The notes beneath the pieces were generated by a model, which did no database searches, was not told the DNA's origin, and saw only the letters and a list, made by a program, of their open reading frames with translations. From assembly GCF_031954525.1 (NCBI RefSeq), contig NZ_CP134867.1:2790001-2854000 (forward strand): a stretch of DNA of 64,000 nucleotides, written 5' to 3'. Below, one piece after another: positions 43,280 through 51,431 of the stretch; the first letter of the stretch is position 1; each line of letters opens with the position of its first letter. This DNA comes from Dyella sp. BiH032 (lineage in GTDB: Bacteria; Pseudomonadota; Gammaproteobacteria; Xanthomonadales; Rhodanobacteraceae). The position numbers and the translations under genes are program-made.

Positions 43280-45148
43280 TCAGGGCTGCGCGCCCGCGCG
43301 GATCGTCGCTTCGTTGATCGCCCGCACCTTGGCCGCATCCATCTTCTCGACCTTGCGGTCGTAGGTGAAGAAGCCGTTGTGCTCGCCTTCGACGTCGGTG
43401 ATCTGCGTGTACACGCTGCCCGACATACCCTTCGGCACGCCTTTGTCGCGCAACACGGCGGTATTGGCGACGTAGCCGGCGGTGAGCGCGTCGCGGTCCT
43501 TCACGGCGCCATAGGGATTGATCGGCGTGTTGGGCCAGACGTGGCCTGGAATGTTCAAGGTCAAACCGCCGTGCTCGCCATCGATGGCGGCGCGCGTCGC
43601 ATCCGGGCTGGGCAAGCCGGGGCCCTGGTAATCGTGCACATCGTAGACGTCGCCGGCGTGCGGGTCGCCCTTCATGTCGCAGCAATTGGCGCCGCTGCGC
43701 GCATTGACCAGGCGCGACGGGTCGAGCTGCTTGATCTGCGTCGCCAGCTCGGCGGCGGCCGGGATGCTCCACTGGCCCCAGCCTTCGTTGAACGGGATCC
43801 AGCCGATGATCGAGGTCTCGCCCTTGAGCTGCTCCACGATGGCCGAGACGTCCGCGCGGAAGCTGGCCTTGTCGGCATCGCTGAGCTTGTCGTTGCGATC
43901 GGTCGGCAGCGCCGGCATGTCCTGCCAGACCATCAGGCCGATGCGGTCGGTCCAGTAATACCAGCGTGCCGGCTCCACCTTGATGTGCTTGCGGATGGTG
44001 TTGAAGCCCAGATCCTTGGTCTTCTGGATGTCGAACTTCAGCGCCGCGTCGGTGGGCGCGGTGTGGAGCCCGTCCGGCCAGTAGCCCTGGTCCAGCGTAG
44101 CCAGCAGGAAGGTCGGCTTGCCGTTGAGCACGATGCGGTTGCGGCCGCCCACTTTCTCCACGGCAATCGTGCGCAGGCCGGCATAGCTGGTGACTTCGTC
44201 GCGCTGGCCGCCCCGGGTGAGCACGGCCTTGAAGGTGTACAGGAACGGATCCTGCGGGCTCCACAGATGCGGCTGCGCGATGGCCAGCCGCAACGGCTGC
44301 CCGGCCGGTCCTTTCGCCTCGCCCACCGCCTTGCCGTCCGCATAGGCGGTGACCTGCAGCGTGGCATTGTCGCCGGGCCCCTGCACTTTCGCGTTCACCG
44401 TAAAGGCGTCCAGCGAAGCGGCCGGCGCGAATGTCAGCTGCGCCAGGCTGGTCGCCGGCACGGACTCCAGCCATACCGTCTGCCATATACCCGAGGCCGC
44501 CGTATAGAAGATGCCTTCAGGCTTGAGCCTTTGCTTGCCGACCATGATGTTGACGGCGTCCACCGGCGCGTGCACGGCGACGACGATCTCCTGCGGTCCT
44601 TGCGGCCGAAGTGCCGGCGTGATGTCGGCACTGAAGGACGTATAGCCGCCCGTATGCTGCGTCACCTGCTTGCCATTGACGTACACCGTCGCCTCGTGGC
44701 TCACGGCGCCGAAGTTCAGCTGCACGCGCCGGCCTTGGGCGGCGAAAGCTGCGGGAATGTCCACCGTCCTGCGGTAGAACATGTAGTCCGAATGCTTCTG
44801 CACGCCGGAGAGCACCGATTCGATCGGATACGGCACCAGCACCTGCTCCTTCAGCGCCTGCCCGAACGGCGGCTTGCCCTTCCCGTCATCCGGCGCGTAC
44901 TGCCACAGTCCGTTCAAGCTCATCCACTGCGGGTGCTCCAGCGAAGGACGCGCCAGCTGCGGCCGCGGATACTCGGGCAAGGCGTTGCGAGGCGACACCT
45001 CGGCCGTCCACGGCGTCGCCAGGGGCGCCGGCTTCCCGCTCCAGGTCGCCGCCGGATCCGACGCCGCCATCGACGGCGAAGCCAAGCCCATGGCCATCGC
45101 CACGCCCAACCAGGCGCTCGCGCTCCGTATTCTGATGCTGCCCGTCAT
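43280..45148 (-). CDS. GH2 glycoside hydrolase (second)
   Basis: A 622-residue exported GH2 enzyme (signal LGVAMAMGLASPSMAAS). Sugar-binding jelly roll at ~60-210 (HPQWMSLNGLWQY, EATVYVNGKQVTQHTGGYTSF), Ig-like domain, then a TIM barrel with the acid/base Glu in GWIPFNEGWGQWS and the nucleophile in TQITDVEGEHNGFF. It is shorter than the other GH2 in the window and lacks C-terminal DUF4982. GAGGAG precedes the ATG at 45148. Sequence features do not fix the substrate; members of this type act on beta-galactosides, mannosides or glucuronides. Confidence 0.9.
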   Translation of the reverse strand: MTGSIRIRSASAWLGVAMAMGLASPSMAASDPAATWSGKPAPLATPWTAEVSPRNALPEYPRPQLARPSLEHPQWMSLNGLWQYAPDDGKGKPPFGQALKEQVLVPYPIESVLSGVQKHSDYMFYRRTVDIPAAFAAQGRRVQLNFGAVSHEATVYVNGKQVTQHTGGYTSFSADITPALRPQGPQEIVVAVHAPVDAVNIMVGKQRLKPEGIFYTAASGIWQTVWLESVPATSLAQLTFAPAASLDAFTVNAKVQGPGDNATLQVTAYADGKAVGEAKGPAGQPLRLAIAQPHLWSPQDPFLYTFKAVLTRGGQRDEVTSYAGLRTIAVEKVGGRNRIVLNGKPTFLLATLDQGYWPDGLHTAPTDAALKFDIQKTKDLGFNTIRKHIKVEPARWYYWTDRIGLMVWQDMPALPTDRNDKLSDADKASFRADVSAIVEQLKGETSIIGWIPFNEGWGQWSIPAAAELATQIKQLDPSRLVNARSGANCCDMKGDPHAGDVYDVHDYQGPGLPSPDATRAAIDGEHGGLTLNIPGHVWPNTPINPYGAVKDRDALTAGYVANTAVLRDKGVPKGMSGSVYTQITDVEGEHNGFFTYDRKVEKMDAAKVRAINEATIRAGAQP

Positions 45149-45204
45149 CCGCACTCTCCTCGTTGCAGTTCGAAGCGGTGACGACACCGCCGCTCGTGAT
45201 CCGG

Positions 45205-46239
45205 TCAATCCGCCAATGGCAACGCCTGTCGTTCCGGCGCAGCGGGCGCCCCGGACGCCTGCTGCGCCAGGAGCGCCGCCTTCGCGGCTTTCGCGGTGTG
45301 GTGATCGCCGTCGTGGCTCCAGCCCGGCGGCATCAGCAGGTACAGCAACTTGTTGCGCAGGCCGGGCGCGCGCCACACGTCCCTCCCCAGCAGCCAGAAC
45401 TCGCCCAGGTATGCGTCAAGGACGCTGAAAGGCTTGACCGGCCGGGTGATGCCGTATTCGATGCGGACGTCCTCGCGCGCATCCATGTATGTGCCGAAGA
45501 GGCGGTCCCAGATCGGCAGCAGGTTGCAGAAGTTGGTGTCCATGTAGAGCACGTTCCGCGCGTGGTGGACGCGGTGGTGCGAAGGCGTCAGCAGGATGCG
45601 ATGCAGCACGCCGAGCTTCCCCTTCGGCAGCACGTTCTCGCCCAGGTGGATGAACTGCCCCCAGAAGCTGTCGATGACCATGATCAGGATCAGCAGCGGC
45701 GGGCTGACGCCCAGCAGGATGCAGATGCTGGTACGCACGAAGTCGGCATAGACCGCCTCGAGGAAGATGTGCGCGTAGTTCACCGAGAGGTTCATCGCCA
45801 CGGGCGCATGGTGCGTGGCGTGCAGGCACCACAGCAGGCGCACCTTGTGGGCGAAGAAGTGGTAGACGAAGTGCGCCAGCTCCCACGCCACGTAGCCGTA
45901 GATCAGTCCATACCAGGTCAGCCCGGCCTGGAACGGCGCGAACCGCTGGAACAGGCCGATGCAAAAACTCACCGTGGCGATGGTCAGAAAACTGCCGATG
46001 AAGCGGTTCAGCACCATCACCAGCAGCGGGACCTGATAGTCCTCGCGCCGCACCCGGCGCAGGATCACGCCCCGCAGCAGCTCGAACACCAGCAGCAGCG
46101 GAATGATCGGCCCGAGCAGCGCGGCGAAGCCGTCCACCGTGAGCAGCGCCCGGTAATCGCCGGACGCCATGACGCGCAGCAAAGACTCCAGGCCGAAGAC
46201 ATCGGACAGCTGGGCGCGGATCGCATTGAAGACATCCAT
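45205..46239 (-). CDS. Fatty acid hydroxylase / sterol desaturase-family membrane protein
   Basis: A 344-residue integral membrane enzyme with the di-iron histidine motifs HFVYHFFAH, HATHH and HHRVHH. It has several hydrophobic helices (ELLRGVILRR-flanked segments near 35-110 and CILLGVSPPLLILIMVI). GAGGGG lies before the ATG at 46239. Such proteins hydroxylate or desaturate lipids or sterol-like molecules with O2. Immediately upstream of the GH2 gene on the same strand (56 bp), so co-transcription is likely. Confidence 0.92.
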   Translation of the reverse strand: MDVFNAIRAQLSDVFGLESLLRVMASGDYRALLTVDGFAALLGPIIPLLLVFELLRGVILRRVRREDYQVPLLVMVLNRFIGSFLTIATVSFCIGLFQRFAPFQAGLTWYGLIYGYVAWELAHFVYHFFAHKVRLLWCLHATHHAPVAMNLSVNYAHIFLEAVYADFVRTSICILLGVSPPLLILIMVIDSFWGQFIHLGENVLPKGKLGVLHRILLTPSHHRVHHARNVLYMDTNFCNLLPIWDRLFGTYMDAREDVRIEYGITRPVKPFSVLDAYLGEFWLLGRDVWRAPGLRNKLLYLLMPPGWSHDGDHHTAKAAKAALLAQQASGAPAAPERQALPLAD

Positions 46240-46629
46240 GGCTGCCCCTCATCGGGTAACGGCGTCAGGACCACCTTTCACGGGGCTTGCGCCCCCTCTT
46301 GTCCGCGCAATTTGTCACGATCCAAATCTTCATACAAGCGCCAGCGGCTTCCGGCGTCCGATCTGGAGGATGGGTTGGCATACGCGTCGAGCGCTTCGAC
46401 CGTGGTTGATGGGTCTGTCATTGCGTTGATGAGCCCATTCGCGACACGCACAGACGAGCACAGGAGTGCCGTGCGGCGAGAAGCCGGCGTGCACGCTCCC
46501 GCTCGCTCTGACGAAAGCTTGACCTCAACGGCGCTACGTTCGCCGAAGGTTCGCGTGACGCGGGCCCGGCAGATCGGTGCGGTCATACACGCCGCCTCGA
46601 TATCGCTCCGTCCATCTCGGGAGCCATCC
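46240..46629. other. Divergent intergenic region, no gene seen
   Basis: About 390 bases between the hydroxylase and the plus-strand molybdenum enzyme operon. Open frames here lack known domains. CTTGACCTCAAC near 46519 looks like a -35 region, but I found no matching -10. Expected to carry promoters for both sides. Confidence 0.4.
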
Positions 46630-47271
46630 ATGCCCTCTGGGAAATCCGCTCCGCCGATCGACCACCCGCTGACCCAGGCGCTCAATGTCCGCCTCGGCCG
46701 GCGCAGCTTCCTCCAGATGATGGGGCTCGCCGGTGCCGCGTCGGGCATGGGCTTGCCCATGCTTGGCCAGGCCGCGTTCGCCGCCGGCGTGGCGGCTGCG
46801 GCGGCGAGCGACCAGGTCACCGTGAACCTGCGCGTCAACGGCCAGCCGCGGACGCTGCAACTGGATCCGCGCACCACCCTGCTCGACGCGCTGCGCGACC
46901 ATCTGCAGCTGACCGGCACCAAGAAGGGCTGCGACCACGGCCAGTGCGGCGCCTGCACCGTGCACGTCAACGGCCGGCGCGTGAATTCATGCCTGAGCCT
47001 GGCAGCGATGCACGAGGGCGACGAGGTCGTCACCATCGAAGGCCTGGGCCAACCCGGCCATCTGCACCCCATGCAGAAAGCCTTCGTGGAGCATGACGGC
47101 TATCAGTGCGGCTACTGCACTTCGGGGCAGATCATGTCCGCCGTGGCAATGCTGCGTGAGCCTTGGGGCGCTTCCGATGCCGAAATCCGCGAGGCGATGA
47201 GCGGCAACATCTGCCGCTGCGGCGCCTATTCCAACATCCTCGCGGCGATCAAGCAGGCCCGCGAAGTCTGA
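46630..47271 (+). CDS. paoA: Aldehyde oxidoreductase 2Fe-2S subunit (PaoA/YagT type)
   Basis: A 213-residue iron-sulfur subunit of a xanthine-dehydrogenase-family enzyme. A Tat signal (GRRSFLQMMGLAGAASGMG) is followed by a plant-type 2Fe-2S cluster domain (GCDHGQCGACTVHVNG) and a C-terminal 2Fe-2S domain (GYCTSGQIMS, GNICRCGAYSN). Tat export carries the folded heterotrimer to the periplasm, as for E. coli PaoABC. GGGAG precedes the ATG at 46630. First gene of the operon, 9 bp before the FAD subunit. Confidence 0.92.
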   Translation: MPSGKSAPPIDHPLTQALNVRLGRRSFLQMMGLAGAASGMGLPMLGQAAFAAGVAAAAASDQVTVNLRVNGQPRTLQLDPRTTLLDALRDHLQLTGTKKGCDHGQCGACTVHVNGRRVNSCLSLAAMHEGDEVVTIEGLGQPGHLHPMQKAFVEHDGYQCGYCTSGQIMSAVAMLREPWGASDAEIREAMSGNICRCGAYSNILAAIKQAREV

Positions 47272-47280
47272 GGAGGCCCC

Positions 47281-48282
47281 ATGGAACCGTTCGCCTTCGC
47301 ACGCGCCAGGAGCCTGGACGAAGCCATGGCCCTGGCCGCGCGCGCCACCACCGCGCAACAGGGTGCCGAGGTGCGCTTCGTCGCGGGCGGCACCACGCTG
47401 ATCGACCTGATGAAGCTGCAGGTCGAACGTCCGCAACAGGTGGTGGACATCAATCGCCTGCCGCTGGACAAGGTCGAGTCGCAGCCCGGCGGCGGCCTGA
47501 AGATCGGCGCACTGGTGCGCAATGCGGACCTGGCCCGTCACCCGGCGGTGGTACGCGACTACGCGGTGCTGTCGCAGGCGCTGCTCGCCGGCGCCTCCGG
47601 GCAGTTGCGCAACATGGCCACCACAGGCGGCAATCTGCTGCAGCGCACGCGTTGCGTGTATTTCCGCGATGTGCACACGCCCTGCAACAAACGCGAGCCC
47701 GGCAGCGGCTGTTCGGCCATCGACGGATTCAACCGTTCGCTGGCGATCCTCGGCACCAGCGAGCACTGCATCGCCACCAACCCGTCGGACATGAATGTGG
47801 CACTGACGGCATTGGAAGCGAGCATCCACATCCTTGGGCCACGGGGCGAACGGCAGGTGCCCGTCGGCGAGTTCTTTCTGTTGCCCGGCGACACGCCGCA
47901 ACGCGAAACCGTCATGCAACCGGGCGAACTGATCACGCACGTGAGCCTGCCGCCGCCTCATGCGGGGGCACGCTCGCATTACCTGAAGCTGCGGGATCGC
48001 GCCTCGTACGAGTTCGCGCTCGCCTCCGCCGCGGTGGTGCTGGCGACCGAGGCCGGGAAGATCTCGCATGCGCGCGTCGCGCTCGGCGGCGTCGGCACGC
48101 GCCCCTGGCGCTCGCCGGAGGCCGAGCAGGCGCTGACGGGCAAGCCCGCCGGACGCGAAACGTTCGCCGCCGCCGCGGAAGCAGCCCTGCGCCAAGCCCG
48201 CCCGCAATCGCAGAACGCCTTCAAGGTCGAACTGGCCCGGCGCTGCCTGACCCACGCACTCGCCACCGCGGCTACGGCCTGA
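47281..48282 (+). CDS. paoB: Aldehyde oxidoreductase FAD-binding subunit (PaoB/YagS type)
   Basis: A 333-residue FAD-binding subunit: VRFVAGGTTLIDLMKLQVERP and the FAD/cluster signature ATTGGNLLQRTRCVYFRD with additional Cys residues (PCNKREPGSGCSA) characteristic of the PaoB group, which carries an extra Fe-S cluster. C-terminal CO_deh_flav_C domain. GAGGAGG stands before the ATG. Transfers electrons between the Fe-S and Mo subunits. Confidence 0.92.
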   Translation: MEPFAFARARSLDEAMALAARATTAQQGAEVRFVAGGTTLIDLMKLQVERPQQVVDINRLPLDKVESQPGGGLKIGALVRNADLARHPAVVRDYAVLSQALLAGASGQLRNMATTGGNLLQRTRCVYFRDVHTPCNKREPGSGCSAIDGFNRSLAILGTSEHCIATNPSDMNVALTALEASIHILGPRGERQVPVGEFFLLPGDTPQRETVMQPGELITHVSLPPPHAGARSHYLKLRDRASYEFALASAAVVLATEAGKISHARVALGGVGTRPWRSPEAEQALTGKPAGRETFAAAAEAALRQARPQSQNAFKVELARRCLTHALATAATA

Positions 48283-48301
48283 CCTTCGGGAAAACACCGC
48301 C

Positions 48302-50533
48302 ATGTCCCCAGCAGACGCTTCCGGCACCCCTGCCCCACCCGTCATCGGCCACGGCGTCGCCCGCATCGACGGGCCGCTCAAGGTCAGCGGCGGAGCGCAC
48401 TACAGTTCGGACTTCCATCCCGACGGGCTGCTTTACGCCGCACCGGTTTGCGCGCACGTCGCCACCGGCAGGATCGCATCGATCGACACGGACGCGGCCG
48501 AACGCATGCCCGGCGTGCACAAGGTCTATACGCGCGGGAACATCGGCACGTTCTACCGCCTGCCGCCCAAGGGCAGCACGCGCATCGACGAGCACCGGCC
48601 GCCGTTCGAGGACGACATCATCCGCTACCACGGCCAGTACGTAGCCATGGTGGTCGCGGACACGTTCGAGCAGGCCTGTGCCGCCGCCGACCGCATCAAG
48701 GTTGCCTATGCCGACGTGAAGGATCCCGACGTGCGCATGCGCCTGGAGCCAGAGAAAGAGGCGAAGGTCGAGAGCGACCGCGGGGACGTCGATCGCGCGT
48801 TCGCCGCGGCGCCGGTGAAGGTCGACCAGACATACACCACGCCCATCGAGACCCACAACCCGATCGAACTGCATGCGAGCGTGTCGGTGTGGGACGGCGA
48901 AGGCTTCACGCTGTACGAGAACACGCAGTCGATCATGAACCACCGCGCGGCGATGGCGCAGATGCTCGGCGTACCCAAGGAGCACATGCGCATCGTCACG
49001 CAGTATCTGGGCTCGGGTTTCGGCGGCAAGCTGTGGCCGTGGCCGCATGCCTTGCTGGCCGCCGCGGCCGCACGTGACCTGAAGCGCCCGGTGAAGCTGG
49101 TCGTGACCCGGCGAATGATGTTCCACGACGTCGGCCACCGCCCCAACACCCAGCAGCGCCTGCGCCTGGGCGCCAACCGCGACGGCACGCTGGTGGCACT
49201 GCGGCAGGATTATCTCCATCACTGCGCCCGCGGCGAGGACTACAAGGAAGATTGCGGCGAGGCGACGGGGTATCTGTGGAGCACGCCCAACCTGCGCATC
49301 ACCGGCTCGTTCGCCCGCCGGGACATCGCGCCACCCACGCCGATGCGCGGGCCCGGCGCGGTGCCGGGGCTGTTCGCGGTCGAGTCGGCGATGGACGAGC
49401 TGGCGCTGGCGCTGAAGATGGATCCCGTGCAGCTGCGCCTGCACAACGAGCCGAAGATCGACGAGGCGGAGAACATCCCCTTCTCTTCGCGCCACATGAA
49501 GGAATGCCTGACCCGCGGCGCCGAGCGTTTCGGCTGGTCGCGGCGCAACCCCGCCGTCGGCTCCATGCGCGACGGCGACACGGTGCTCGGCTGGGGCGTG
49601 GCCTGCTGCTCGTGGATGGCCAAGCAACTGCCGGCCACGGTGAGCGTGATGCTCAACGACGACGGCACCGTGCGCGTCGCCAGCGGCACGCAGGACATCG
49701 GCACCGGCACCTATACGGTGGTCGCGCAGATGGCCGCGAGCGCGATCGGCGTGGACATCTCCAAGGTGCAGGTGGTGATCGGCGACACCCGGCTGCCGCC
49801 GGGCCCGCTGTCGGGCGGCTCGATGGTCACCGGCTCGATGGTGCCGGCGGTGCTGGACGCCTCCCGGCAGGCGATCGACCAGTTGCTGACCGCCGCCAGC
49901 CAGCACGTCCAGGATTTCCACGACGTGGCCAAGGACGACCTCGATTTCCGCGAGGGGCGCGTGTTCCGCAAGGGCGCCAAGGAGGGGCGGCCGTTCGCCG
50001 ACGTGCTCAAGTCCGCACGCATGGCGCACGTGGAGGGCAAGGGCGATTCGCCCGGCACCATGGGCTCGAAGAAGAACAGCGTGTCCACGCACTCCTACGG
50101 CGCGCATTTCGTCGAGGTCGGCTGGCAGCCGCAGATCGCGCGGCTGCGGGTGCGGCGCGTGATGACCGTGATCGACGCCGGGCGCGTGGTCAATCCGATG
50201 ACGGCGCGCAACCAGATCGAGGGCGCGATCGTGATGGGCGTGGGCATGGCGCTGCTGGAGGAGAACCGCTACGACCATCGCAATGGCATGGTCGTCAATA
50301 GCAACCTGGCCGACTATCTGATGGCGACCCACGCGGACACGCCTCATATTGACGTCGAGTTCCTCGACTACCCCGACCTCCAATTCAACGAACTGGGTGC
50401 CCGCGGCGTCGGCGAGATCGGCCTGGCCGGCTTCGCCGCCGCCGTGACGAATGCGGTCCACCACGCCACGGGCGTGCGCGTGCGGGATCTGCCGGTGCGG
50501 ATCGAGGATCTGCTGGCGTCGACCGTGTCGTAA
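48302..50533 (+). CDS. paoC: Aldehyde oxidoreductase molybdopterin subunit (PaoC/YagR type)
   Basis: A 743-residue molybdenum cofactor subunit. Substrate/cofactor-contact segments GSGFGGKLW, PTPMRGPGAVPG, GTQDIGTGTYTV, GGSMVTGSMV, and the catalytic Glu in RGVGEIGLAG. It lacks its own signal peptide and would travel with the Tat-bearing subunit. Oxidises aldehydes, often aromatic, to acids. The maturation chaperone (PaoD/XdhC family) is not found next to it. Confidence 0.93.
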   Translation: MSPADASGTPAPPVIGHGVARIDGPLKVSGGAHYSSDFHPDGLLYAAPVCAHVATGRIASIDTDAAERMPGVHKVYTRGNIGTFYRLPPKGSTRIDEHRPPFEDDIIRYHGQYVAMVVADTFEQACAAADRIKVAYADVKDPDVRMRLEPEKEAKVESDRGDVDRAFAAAPVKVDQTYTTPIETHNPIELHASVSVWDGEGFTLYENTQSIMNHRAAMAQMLGVPKEHMRIVTQYLGSGFGGKLWPWPHALLAAAAARDLKRPVKLVVTRRMMFHDVGHRPNTQQRLRLGANRDGTLVALRQDYLHHCARGEDYKEDCGEATGYLWSTPNLRITGSFARRDIAPPTPMRGPGAVPGLFAVESAMDELALALKMDPVQLRLHNEPKIDEAENIPFSSRHMKECLTRGAERFGWSRRNPAVGSMRDGDTVLGWGVACCSWMAKQLPATVSVMLNDDGTVRVASGTQDIGTGTYTVVAQMAASAIGVDISKVQVVIGDTRLPPGPLSGGSMVTGSMVPAVLDASRQAIDQLLTAASQHVQDFHDVAKDDLDFREGRVFRKGAKEGRPFADVLKSARMAHVEGKGDSPGTMGSKKNSVSTHSYGAHFVEVGWQPQIARLRVRRVMTVIDAGRVVNPMTARNQIEGAIVMGVGMALLEENRYDHRNGMVVNSNLADYLMATHADTPHIDVEFLDYPDLQFNELGARGVGEIGLAGFAAAVTNAVHHATGVRVRDLPVRIEDLLASTVS

Positions 50534-50564
50534 CGCGATCGTTGCCCTGTTCGCCTTCCGCGAG

Positions 50565-51431
50565 TCAGGGCAAGGCCATGGTGTCCGATGCCGACTCCAA
50601 TGCCGCAAGGTGGCCCAGCACGCCCGCCAGGCTGCGCAGGTCCTGGGCGTTGTGTTTCAGGACCCGATAAAGGTCCGTAGGGTCGCCGGCACGGAGAAAG
50701 CGCAGCCATGCCGCCGGCGCCTGCGCGCCTGGCAGGTCGTCTTCGCGGATCACGCCGAGCAGTTGGCGTTCGGCTGTCGCCAACCGGCAGTTGGGCCACT
50801 GTGCGCGCCAGCGCCGGCGCACCGGGTGCAGCAGATCGATATGGCGCAGGCCCTGCAGCGGATTGGCCATCCGCTCCAGCCGGAAACGGGTCGCCAGCAA
50901 GGGCGCGTCATAGCTCTTGCCGTTGTAAGTGGCCAGTACCGTCGTCGGCGCGATCCATGCGCGCAGCTGTTCGAGCATGGCGGCCTCGCCCGCCAGCGCG
51001 GTGATGGTGAGCTGGCGCAGCACGAATCGCCGTCCCTGCCAGCGGGCCACGCCGATCATGAAGGCGCGCGTGCCGGTGCCGCCGGCAAGGCCGGTGGTCT
51101 CGGTGTCCAGCAGGAGCACGTCCGCGGGATCGATCGGCTCGGGCAGCTTGGCGAACGTCCCGTCGAACGGTGCGGGAACGGACGGCCAGTCCGTCACGTC
51201 TTCCGCGAACCAAAGGCCGGGCGCCAACTCACGACCGAGGCCGGCCGGCCTCACGGCACTCAGGCGCGGGCGCGCCGAGACGGGACGACGCACCGCGAGC
51301 AGACGCTCCAGCCCGGCAGGCCATGGCGCCGTCGGCGCGATGGCAGGCGAGGCAACGTTGGTGACGGCTTCGATCTTGGCGACACCGGCCTGGTCGCGAA
51401 GCCGGCGCAGGCGAGCGGCGAGTTCCGTCAC
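50565..51431 (-). CDS. RNase H-like 3'-5' exonuclease (YprB/MrfB-like)
   Basis: A 288-residue protein of the RNase_H_2 (YprB) family. DEDD-type residues are visible: Asp and Glu in LLLDTETTGLAGGTGTRAFMIG, Asn/Asp in TYNGKSYDAPLL and His/Asp in KHNAQDLRSLA. It begins at a GTG that overlaps the stop of the upstream helicase gene (GTGA), so the two are translationally coupled. In Bacillus subtilis the homologous pair MrfA-MrfB repairs mitomycin C damage; the same role is inferred here. Confidence 0.88.
   Translation of the reverse strand: MTELAARLRRLRDQAGVAKIEAVTNVASPAIAPTAPWPAGLERLLAVRRPVSARPRLSAVRPAGLGRELAPGLWFAEDVTDWPSVPAPFDGTFAKLPEPIDPADVLLLDTETTGLAGGTGTRAFMIGVARWQGRRFVLRQLTITALAGEAAMLEQLRAWIAPTTVLATYNGKSYDAPLLATRFRLERMANPLQGLRHIDLLHPVRRRWRAQWPNCRLATAERQLLGVIREDDLPGAQAPAAWLRFLRAGDPTDLYRVLKHNAQDLRSLAGVLGHLAALESASDTMALP

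Noticed and set aside
46519..46550. MerR-type stretched promoter starting CTTGACCTCAAC
   Set aside because: The right half-site of a MerR operator is absent and no -10 is found at 19-20 bp.
48272..50608. 778-codon frame antisense to the molybdenum subunit
   Set aside because: The plus-strand protein matches the enzyme family throughout; the mirror frame has no domain or ribosome binding site.
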